From NCBI GenBank assembly GCA_027459365.1, contig DAIDIM010000203.1, forward strand, positions 1 through 11,380: a stretch of 11,380 nucleotides of DNA, read 5' to 3'. The stretch is from Chlamydiota bacterium. GTDB taxonomy: Bacteria; Chlamydiota; Chlamydiia; Chlamydiales; SM23-39. The position numbers and the translations under genes were made by a program. Of this stretch, positions 6,098-11,380 are shown one piece after another (the stretch's first letter is position 1; each line of letters begins with the position of its first letter). The notes under the pieces are model-generated. The model did no database searches. It was not told the DNA's origin and saw only the letters and a list, made by a program, of their open reading frames with translations.

Positions 6098-7402
6098 TCA
6101 TCGTGTGAGTGGCCAATATTTATCAGCGATTTTCTTTTTCACTCCCACCTCTTCGAGATCAAAACATTCAGCCAGAGTCTCCCAACCCAAATCAAGCGCC
6201 TCCTCTAGAGGTAGGTTCACCTGAAGGTTCATCATTCTCTCTTCAAAAAGATAGGCGTAACGGAGCAATTTCTCATCCCATCGAGAGAGTCGAAAACCCA
6301 TAGCTTGCCTTTCTCTTGCCTTCTTTGAGTCGGCATAGAGGCGAATCATTGTATTTGCAAGATCGCCATGATCTTCACGTGTCACTTTACCAATCACTTG
6401 TTGCTTGAGTCGCGACAGAGATCCAAAGGGATCAATCGCTCCCCCATGTAGATAGAACTGTCCTTCGGTAATATATCCAGTATTGTCAGGGACTGGATGG
6501 GTAACGTCCCCTCCCGGCATGGTTGTAACTGAAAGTATTGTAATTGAACCACTTCCGTCGATATCGACCGCTTTTTCATAGCGCGAGGCAAGGTCTGAAT
6601 AGAGAGATCCTGGATAGCCGCGATTGGCTGGAATTTGATCCATGGTGATTGCGATCTCTTTCATCGCATCTGCAAATGCGGTCATATCTGTCATCAATAC
6701 AAGGACATCTTTACCGGACGTTGCAAATTTCTCAGCGACGGCTAAAGCCATATCGGGAACGAGGATACATTCAACTGCCGGATCTGTTGCTTGATGAATG
6801 AACATGACTGTTTTTTCAATCGATCCTGCTTTCTCTGAGTTATCAATGAATGCAGAGTAATCATCAAAGCGGAGCCCCATTCCTGCGATCACCACAACAT
6901 CGGCGTCTGTTTGGTTAGCAATGCGCATTAACAAGGGATTGTATGGCTCTCCTGCAATTGAGAAAATGGGGATCTTTTGCGATTTAACAAGGCAATTGAA
7001 CACATCGATCATGGGAATATTTGTACGGACGAGTTGATGCGGAATCACCCTTTTTGTTGGATTAAAGGATGGGCTTCCTAGATCGACCATGTCTCCAAAG
7101 ATTTCAGGCCCGTCATCAATTGCATCTCCCGTTCCATTAAAACGTCTGCCAAGGAGAGATGGGGTGAATGTTGCCTGCATTTGTCGTCCCAAAAATGTCA
7201 CTTGGTCTCCTGTTGAGATCCCACGTGTATTTTCAAACACCTGACATGTGATAAGGTCATCATCGATACGGAGAACTGAAGCATAGGTTGTTGTATCGTT
7301 ACTTTTGTGAATGCGGGCGATTTCTCCCAGTTTCACACCAACTGCTTCTACACTGATTAAATTCCCACGCATATCAACGATTCGATCGTATACTTTTCTC
7401 AT
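6098..7402 (-). CDS. atpB: V-type ATP synthase subunit B (non-catalytic head subunit)
   Basis: The 434 residues are the normal length. The usual P-loop is replaced by the degenerate FSIAGEPYN (about 147-155), which is what distinguishes the regulatory B subunit from catalytic A. Further family blocks are VLVLMTDMTAFADAMKE (233-249), RGYPGSLYSDL (261-271), the THPVPDNTGYITEGQ stretch (301-315) and GSLSRL (328-332), the last carrying the arginine that reaches into the catalytic site of the neighbouring A subunit. Three B and three A subunits form the head. Its ATG overlaps the atpA stop as ATGA. The palindromic element begins seven bases beyond its stop codon. Confidence 0.96.
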   Translation of the reverse strand: MRKVYDRIVDMRGNLISVEAVGVKLGEIARIHKSNDTTTYASVLRIDDDLITCQVFENTRGISTGDQVTFLGRQMQATFTPSLLGRRFNGTGDAIDDGPEIFGDMVDLGSPSFNPTKRVIPHQLVRTNIPMIDVFNCLVKSQKIPIFSIAGEPYNPLLMRIANQTDADVVVIAGMGLRFDDYSAFIDNSEKAGSIEKTVMFIHQATDPAVECILVPDMALAVAEKFATSGKDVLVLMTDMTAFADAMKEIAITMDQIPANRGYPGSLYSDLASRYEKAVDIDGSGSITILSVTTMPGGDVTHPVPDNTGYITEGQFYLHGGAIDPFGSLSRLKQQVIGKVTREDHGDLANTMIRLYADSKKARERQAMGFRLSRWDEKLLRYAYLFEERMMNLQVNLPLEEALDLGWETLAECFDLEEVGVKKKIADKYWPLTR

Positions 7403-9162
7403 ACCAACTCTTTTGCGTGCGTTGTTAGTTTCTCTTTGACTGCTTGCATCGCCTGCAAGTAGCTTGGCGAGCGGTAGGTTAGAAAGTTCATGTTCTTAAT
7501 CTCATTTTGAAGTCCCAAAAAGAAACTTCGCGCTACATCATGTGCATCGAATTCAAATCGTGTATCAAAAATTCTTTGGATCAGACGAAATATTTCAATC
7601 TGTCTTTCTAGCGGACAATAGGCATCTTCTTTATCAAATGCATTTTGCTGTAAATAGCAAAATTCATAGAGTTCTGATTTTAGATAAACGATCATGTCCG
7701 CAAGGGCGATCCCCTCTTCACCGACAACTTCCATCCTCTTGCCAATCTCGTCTCCTTTGCGAAGAATTTCAGAAGCAAATCTGACCTTTGCTGCCCAATC
7801 TTCAAGCTTTTGATCTAACTCCTTTCCTGTCAGATCTAAATACTTTGTCCAAGAAATCAATGGGTCAATTGCCGGATAGCGTCTGGCATCTGAACGGGTC
7901 CGAGACAAGCCATGGAAAGCGCCTACAATTGCAAGGGATGCCTGTGTGACGGGCTCTTCAAAATTGCCTCCTGCTGGAGATACACTCCCGCCGATAGTCA
8001 AAGTTCCCACTTTTCCATTGTTTAACGCGAGAACTCCTGCTCTTTCATAGAATGCAGAAATGCGCGAAGCAAGATAGGCTGGAAACGCCTCTTCTCCAGG
8101 GATTTCTTCTAAACGACCCGACATTTCCCGCATCGCTTGCGCCCAACGAGAGGTTGAATCGGCGAGCAATAAGACATCGAGTCCCATTTGTCTGTAATAT
8201 TCAGCAATTGTGGCCCCCATATACACAGAAGCTTCTCGAGCCGCAACGGGCATTGACGATGTATTACAAATCATCGCGGTTCGATTCATCAATGGCTCAT
8301 TTGTATGAGGATCGATCAAATCAGGGAAGGTTCGTAAAACCTCGACAACCTCTCCTGCCCTTTCGCCACACGCCACAATGACGACAATATCCACATCAGA
8401 ATATTTGGAAAGGTGATGTTGCATAACGGTTTTTCCTGCACCAAATGGACCAGGAGAGCAAAAAGTCCCCCCCTTTAAAACAGGAAACTGTGTATCTAAA
8501 ATACGCAATCCCGTTCCCATCATTTTCGAGGGACGATATTTTTTCCCCTCTTGAAGAGCTTTTTTCACAGGCCATCTTTGAATCATGGTGAATTGAACAG
8601 ATTTCCCTTTCTCATCTTCCCCTTCAGCTACAACTGTATCGACGTTGTACATCCCTTTTTTTGCAATCGATGTGATTTTGACTTTTCCGAAAAAAGAAAA
8701 GGGGACCATGATTAAATGGGAGAAGCGACCTTCAGGAACTGAACCAATTGTGTCCCCGCGGGATAACTCGTCGCCTACTTTTGCCTTGGGAGTAAATTCC
8801 CATAGCTTTTCACGATCAAGTGGCGCTAGATAAACTCCACGCGTCAGATAAAGGCCTGTTGTTGCAGCTACTTTTTCAAGTGGATTTTGTAACCCATCGA
8901 AAATCGAAGTGAGAAGACCGGGCCCGAGTTCTGCTTCAAGTAGATGATTTTCAAATCGGACAGGCGTATTGAACTTCACTCCGCGCGTATCTTCGAAAAC
9001 CTGCACCTTGGCTTCATCTCCAGCAATTTCAATTACTTCAGCCAAAAGTTGCTCTTCGCCAACATGAATGCGCGCGATTTCTCCTTGACGAATTGAACCG
9101 TCAAATCGCACGTGCAAAAGATTGCCGAAAGCATGTATTACAAAACCTGTTGCTTTAACCAT
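7399..9162 (-). CDS. atpA: V-type ATP synthase subunit A (catalytic head subunit)
   Basis: The 587 residues are typical of the catalytic A subunit, including the family's extra bulge domain (about 110-190) that F-type beta subunits lack. The Walker A motif GPFGAGKT is at 238-245 with Lys244. The catalytic glutamate is Glu267 in ACGERAGE, and the Walker B strand LLLADSTSRW carries Asp335. It binds and hydrolyses or makes ATP at the A-B interfaces. It overlaps the upstream DUF2764-like gene by 8 bp and atpB by 4 bp. There is no strong Shine-Dalgarno sequence, so translation probably depends on coupling to the upstream gene. All key residues are present, so the enzyme should be active. Confidence 0.97.
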   Translation of the reverse strand: MVKATGFVIHAFGNLLHVRFDGSIRQGEIARIHVGEEQLLAEVIEIAGDEAKVQVFEDTRGVKFNTPVRFENHLLEAELGPGLLTSIFDGLQNPLEKVAATTGLYLTRGVYLAPLDREKLWEFTPKAKVGDELSRGDTIGSVPEGRFSHLIMVPFSFFGKVKITSIAKKGMYNVDTVVAEGEDEKGKSVQFTMIQRWPVKKALQEGKKYRPSKMMGTGLRILDTQFPVLKGGTFCSPGPFGAGKTVMQHHLSKYSDVDIVVIVACGERAGEVVEVLRTFPDLIDPHTNEPLMNRTAMICNTSSMPVAAREASVYMGATIAEYYRQMGLDVLLLADSTSRWAQAMREMSGRLEEIPGEEAFPAYLASRISAFYERAGVLALNNGKVGTLTIGGSVSPAGGNFEEPVTQASLAIVGAFHGLSRTRSDARRYPAIDPLISWTKYLDLTGKELDQKLEDWAAKVRFASEILRKGDEIGKRMEVVGEEGIALADMIVYLKSELYEFCYLQQNAFDKEDAYCPLERQIEIFRLIQRIFDTRFEFDAHDVARSFFLGLQNEIKNMNFLTYRSPSYLQAMQAVKEKLTTHAKELV

Positions 9163-9913
9163 ATTTACTTAAATTTTCTATTGTCGTTTTCAAATCAACT
9201 TCCAAAATTTTTTCTAGCGTCAACAATCTTGCAGCATATGCCAATATTCGGTCCAAGGTAAAGTGTTCATTTTCTGCCCATTCGCCGATTTTTCTAAAGC
9301 GATACTTCAAAATATTCTCGTATAGTTTACGAGGATCTGAACTATTTTCCATAAAGATGGCTTTTAAATCTTCATATTCCATCGGAGGGCTATATTCTTG
9401 TGCATCTTTTTGTGCTAAAATATCAGCAACAAACGGATCGTGAGGATCCTCAAATTGGAGCTCCTGAATAATATCTCGTCCCGTTTTCTTTGCACGAAGA
9501 GCCGTCAAAACAAGGGCCACTTCCCGCTCAAAAGCATAGTATTTTGCTAAAAAACCTTCCCTTTTTTGCCGATACATAGAAGCATATAGAGAGGGAAAAT
9601 AGCGCAAACGGTCATCGATCTCTTCATAGCGCTCTACAAAATCTGTGATATACGTTGGGAGACGCCCAGGAACCAGGAGCGCCTCTTCAAGTTCTTTTCC
9701 GAGAATCGTTCCCCTTTCATCCAAAGGAAGACCTAGCCAAAGAGCCTTAATATTATAGAGATCAACTTGCTCTAAAAGAAGATCAAACTGCAATAAATCT
9801 CGAGCAGTTAAATTCTCTTTGACTAACTCTTTCAGTTCCTTGAACGATAGTTCAGGAACAACCCCTAATTGCAGAGGAGGGAGAGCGGATACAACAAAAT
9901 AGTATTGTGTCAT
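9155..9913 (-). CDS. DUF2764-like V-ATPase-associated protein, possible subunit C
   Basis: This 252-residue, mostly helical soluble protein starts MTQYYFVVSALPPLQLG. It has the look of the DUF2764 family that sits between atpE and atpA in Chlamydiae. It has several long charged helices (about 25-55, 90-145, 165-215) and no membrane segment or catalytic motif that I recognise. Its start overlaps the atpE stop by 4 bp and its end overlaps atpA by 8 bp. Such tight coupling implies production in step with the enzyme. By position and size it could be the subunit C equivalent (the socket joining the rotor shaft to the proteolipid ring), which is otherwise missing. That role is inferred, not shown. 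Confidence 0.8.
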   Translation of the reverse strand: MTQYYFVVSALPPLQLGVVPELSFKELKELVKENLTARDLLQFDLLLEQVDLYNIKALWLGLPLDERGTILGKELEEALLVPGRLPTYITDFVERYEEIDDRLRYFPSLYASMYRQKREGFLAKYYAFEREVALVLTALRAKKTGRDIIQELQFEDPHDPFVADILAQKDAQEYSPPMEYEDLKAIFMENSSDPRKLYENILKYRFRKIGEWAENEHFTLDRILAYAARLLTLEKILEVDLKTTIENLSKYG

Positions 9914-10536
9914 GAATTGTAAATCATCTCTCGAAAGTCTCTATGAATATATCGTGCAATCAGCTCTTTTACTGTTGCATCCGAAATGTCAATCGTGAGG
10001 TGTTTTCCTTTCATTTGAATTTTAGCACCCCCATTAAAATCTCCCACTGTCACAGAATTTCCTTGTAGCTTTTCAAGTATCTCTTTTGCAAGGAGAGAAT
10101 TGATTGACCGCGGTGTGATATTTTTTGGGATCACTGCAACGAAATCTTCATCAAGCCCTTTTTCGATCATCCCCTTCATAAAAGAGTCAATGATATGGGC
10201 AATGAGTTTCGGTTCTTTCATCTCTTTTGTGATCAATTCATCTAAAGTTTGATCAAATAGCTTTTCCTCAATTTTTTGCTTTAAAACCTCAACTCCTTGT
10301 CTCGAAGCAAGTTGCAAAGAAGATTGGAACACCTTCTCTTTTTCTCCAATCTGTGCTTTCGCACTTTTGATTAAGTCTGCCGCTTTTTTTTCAGCTTTTT
10401 TCAAGATATCATCTGCCTGAAGATGAGCATTTTCGATAAGCTCGCTTGCCTCTTGTTTTGCAGGCTCTAACGTTTCAGTCCGAATTGCATCACAGATTCT
10501 CTGTATTTTCTCTTTCCCAGTTTCTAATCCTTTCAT
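9910..10536 (-). CDS. atpE: V-type ATP synthase subunit E (peripheral stalk)
   Basis: From the ATG at 10536 the product is 208 residues. Residues 5 to about 95 form a continuous charged helix with Ala/Lys/Glu heptads, which makes the peripheral stalk. Residues about 100-208 form the globular head that contacts subunit B. The GTG two codons upstream (10542) would also be in frame, but the AAGG site lies eight bases before the ATG and only two before the GTG, and the ATG matches the usual start in chlamydial homologues. It is the first gene of the operon and overlaps the next one as ATGA. No separate subunit G, its usual coiled-coil partner, is visible. Confidence 0.93.
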   Translation of the reverse strand: MKGLETGKEKIQRICDAIRTETLEPAKQEASELIENAHLQADDILKKAEKKAADLIKSAKAQIGEKEKVFQSSLQLASRQGVEVLKQKIEEKLFDQTLDELITKEMKEPKLIAHIIDSFMKGMIEKGLDEDFVAVIPKNITPRSINSLLAKEILEKLQGNSVTVGDFNGGAKIQMKGKHLTIDISDATVKELIARYIHRDFREMIYNS

Positions 10537-10551
10537 CGTCACCGCCTTTTC

Positions 10552-10607
10552 AGACCTCTTGCGTAATCTCGATTCTGTCGAATTTTCCGTGGTTACGCAA
10601 GAGGTCT
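10552..10607. repeat. 56-bp inverted-repeat element in the atpE leader
   Basis: The arms AGACCTCTTGCGTAATC (10552-10568) and GGTTACGCAAGAGGTCT (10591-10607) are inverted copies with one mismatch in 17, around a 22-base spacer. The AGACCTCTTGC type of end is reminiscent of insertion-sequence termini, so this may be a tiny non-autonomous element, though I cannot check a match. In the atpE mRNA it would make a stable hairpin ending about 15 bases before the start codon, close to the AAGG site. Confidence 0.7.
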
Positions 10608-10615
10608 ATTCTTGA

Positions 10616-10644
10616 ATTTTACTAAACCCATCCCTTTTTGTCGT
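10616..10644 (-). promoter_or_regulatory. atpE: Candidate promoter of the ATPase operon
   Basis: On the minus strand, ACGACA (10644 to 10639) and TAAAAT (10621 to 10616) are separated by exactly 17 bp; they match the consensus at four and five of six positions. Transcription would begin near 10609, so the mRNA would open almost exactly with the 17-bp inverted repeat at 10607. This is the best pair between the cruciform element and atpE, but it has not been tested. Confidence 0.4.
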
Positions 10645-10650
10645 TGCAAT

Positions 10651-10847
10651 TTTTTGATAAAGGATATTATACCATTTGTCAAAAATAACTTGCTGTTTGA
10701 CAAGGAGGCTGCGCAAATTTTTTTGTCTGGAGCGAGCGACCATTGCCGAAGGCAAGGCGCGAGTGAAGACTAAAAATTTGCTGCAGGGCTGACGCAGTCA
10801 AACTCCAAGTTATTTTTGATAAATGGTATTATACCATTTGTCAAAAA
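10651..10847. repeat. 197-bp cruciform-capable element bounded by two 35-bp near-palindromic direct repeats
   Basis: The 35-bp units at 10651-10685 and 10813-10847 match at 33 of 35 positions in direct orientation. Each is also nearly palindromic around ATTAT (16 of 17 arm pairs match in the right copy, 14 of 17 in the left). Within the element, 10663-10701 and 10797-10835 are inverted copies matching 34 of 39. Further in, GCAAATTTTT (10713-10722) pairs with 10772-10781, GTCT with AGAC, and TTGCC with GGCAA around a GAA tip at 10748-10750. The whole element can thus fold into one long stem. It contains no reading frame. It lies between the divergent starts of atpE and the small gene at 10920. 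Confidence 0.75.
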
Positions 10848-10873
10848 ATCGCTTATCTGAGAGAAGGACGATA

Positions 10874-10904
10874 GGGAAGGTACTCGTCGATTGAGTACAC
10901 TCCC
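10874..10904 (+). promoter_or_regulatory. Hairpin in the leader of the small exported-protein gene
   Basis: GTACTC (10880-10885) pairs perfectly with GAGTAC (10893-10898) around a 7-base loop, and GGGA (10874-10877) pairs with TCCC (10901-10904) across a 2-by-2 internal loop. The structure ends four bases before the AAGAGG ribosome binding site (909-914 in the 10,900s). It could protect the message or tune translation. No U-run follows, so it is not a terminator. No clear -35/-10 pair was found upstream. Confidence 0.5.
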
Positions 10905-10919
10905 CTAGAAGAGGTTGCT

Positions 10920-11159
10920 ATGAATAAGTTCCTTTTATCGCTACTACTCATCCTATTTTGTATTTCAGGCTTTTCGCAAGAAGAGTGCGAGGATCGACGG
11001 AGATGCCGAAGAGCCTCTCCTTGCGCAACACGCGACGCCTCTGTCCTTTCGATGATGGGTTGGGGGGTTGCTCTCTTTGCTGGGATTGCCATTCTCTGTT
11101 CCCTTGTCGAAGACAACCCCGCCCCAACTACGACAACAACTTCGACAACCACCCGATAA
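10920..11159 (+). CDS. Small exported, Cys/Arg-rich membrane protein of unknown function (79 aa)
   Basis: I do not recognise the family. Residues 1-19 form a typical signal peptide (Lys3, a Leu-rich core, then SGFS with probable cleavage before Gln20). The lipobox pattern is not met around Cys14, so it is not called a lipoprotein. The mature start is very charged, with three cysteines spaced six apart (C23, C29, C35) among many arginines. Residues about 42-63 form one hydrophobic helix (GWGVALFAGIAILCSLV), followed by a Pro/Ala and Thr-rich tail of about 15 residues. The start is fixed by AAGAGG five bases upstream. It lies 63 bp before tal on the same strand, so the two might share a transcript. 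It probably sits in an envelope membrane. Confidence 0.75.
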   Translation: MNKFLLSLLLILFCISGFSQEECEDRRRCRRASPCATRDASVLSMMGWGVALFAGIAILCSLVEDNPAPTTTTTSTTTR

Positions 11160-11222
11160 GATCAGAAATTATTACTATGGATTTGAAATTTATGATATGT
11201 ATATAAAGAAAAAGGTCCTACC
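11160..11222 (+). promoter_or_regulatory. Gap before tal with ribosome binding site and weak promoter-like hexamers
   Basis: An AAAGG site (11211-11215) lies seven bases before the tal ATG. The gap is very AT-rich. TATGAT (11191-11196) and TATAAA (11202-11207) resemble -10 elements, but no -35 is found at proper spacing: TTGAAA at 11183-11188 is only 13 bp from TATAAA. I therefore cannot tell whether tal has its own promoter or is read through from the small gene. Confidence 0.35.
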
Positions 11223-11380
11223 ATGAATCAACTCGATCAACTCAAAAAATTCACCACCGTTGTTGCAGATAGTGGTGATTTTGCAACCTTAAAACAATAT
11301 AGCCCAACCGATTCTACAACAAATCCATCACTCATCTACACAGCAAGCCAACAGCCTCAATACCGCTTTTTAGTAGATGA
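11223..11380 (+). CDS. tal: Transaldolase, N-terminal part (cut by window end)
   Basis: Fifty-two codons are present before the window ends, in frame and without interruption. They align with the start of TalB-type transaldolase. TTVVADSGDF carries Asp16, equivalent to the active-site Asp17 of E. coli TalB, and DSTTNPSLI (30-38) carries Asn34, equivalent to Asn35. The Schiff-base lysine lies beyond the window. The enzyme moves a dihydroxyacetone unit between sugar phosphates in the non-oxidative pentose phosphate pathway in the cytosol. In Chlamydiae tal is known to lie near the V-ATPase genes, which fits this context. Confidence 0.93.
   Translation, partial: MNQLDQLKKFTTVVADSGDFATLKQYSPTDSTTNPSLIYTASQQPQYRFLVD

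Noticed and set aside
5798..6208. Overlapping frames of 63-136 codons on both strands across the atpB-atpD gap
   Set aside because: They are translations of the CACAGAG palindrome and overlap atpB and atpD. Their peptides (HRGTENTE, LCSLCLCGE) are the typical spurious products of such repeats, and they lack credible starts.
10827..10843. TATTAT and TTGTCA words considered as a promoter for the small gene at 10920
   Set aside because: No partner hexamer occurs at 16-18 bp spacing for either word, and both lie within the palindromic repeat.
10853..11152. 99-codon minus-strand frame starting MVVEVVVVVGAG
   Set aside because: It is the antisense of the Thr-rich tail codons of the small exported protein. 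The plus-strand gene has a signal peptide and a good ribosome binding site.

Overview
This window looks like a chromosomal segment of a chlamydia-related bacterium (order Chlamydiales, most likely an environmental, amoeba-associated family rather than Chlamydia itself). The main reason is a bacterial V/A-type ATPase operon in the order E - DUF2764-like - A - B - D - I - K lying next to a transaldolase gene, the arrangement known from Chlamydiae. I cannot fix the genus from sequence alone. The intergenic gaps are AT-rich and carry several dispersed-looking palindromic elements.

Layout. At 210-1050 on the + strand is a tandem array of two small paralogous genes of unknown function plus a third, truncated copy that keeps the conserved 54-bp leader, the ribosome binding site and seven codons. 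The array stops abruptly, and from about 1037 the - strand begins: a small orphan gene (1037-1423) overlapping a leaderless, HtrA-like serine protease with two PDZ domains (1380-2840), which has its own good promoter. From 2902 to 10536 on the - strand is the complete ATPase operon (transcription runs from atpE towards atpK). Most neighbours overlap by 4-8 bp. The exceptions are the 10-bp atpI-atpK gap and the atpB-atpD junction, where a 225-bp palindromic element has opened a 265-bp gap. Upstream of atpE is a divergent control region with a 17-bp inverted repeat, a candidate promoter, and a 197-bp cruciform-capable element bounded by two 35-bp near-palindromes. Beyond it, on the + strand, lie a small exported or membrane protein gene and the start of tal (cut by the window edge).

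How the genes work together. AtpA and AtpB form the ATP-hydrolysing or synthesising head, AtpD the central rotor, AtpE the peripheral stalk, and AtpI plus the proteolipid AtpK the membrane motor. The DUF2764-like protein occupies the place where subunit C would be expected, and no F or G subunit is visible. AtpK keeps the set of side chains that bind Na+ in the Enterococcus hirae rotor ring, so this machine may couple to sodium. The protease and small genes are neighbours, not evident parts of the enzyme. I did not see a wholly new multi-gene system. The most novel material is the family of palindromic elements in and in front of the operon, the tandem array with its remnant, and the DUF2764 subunit question.
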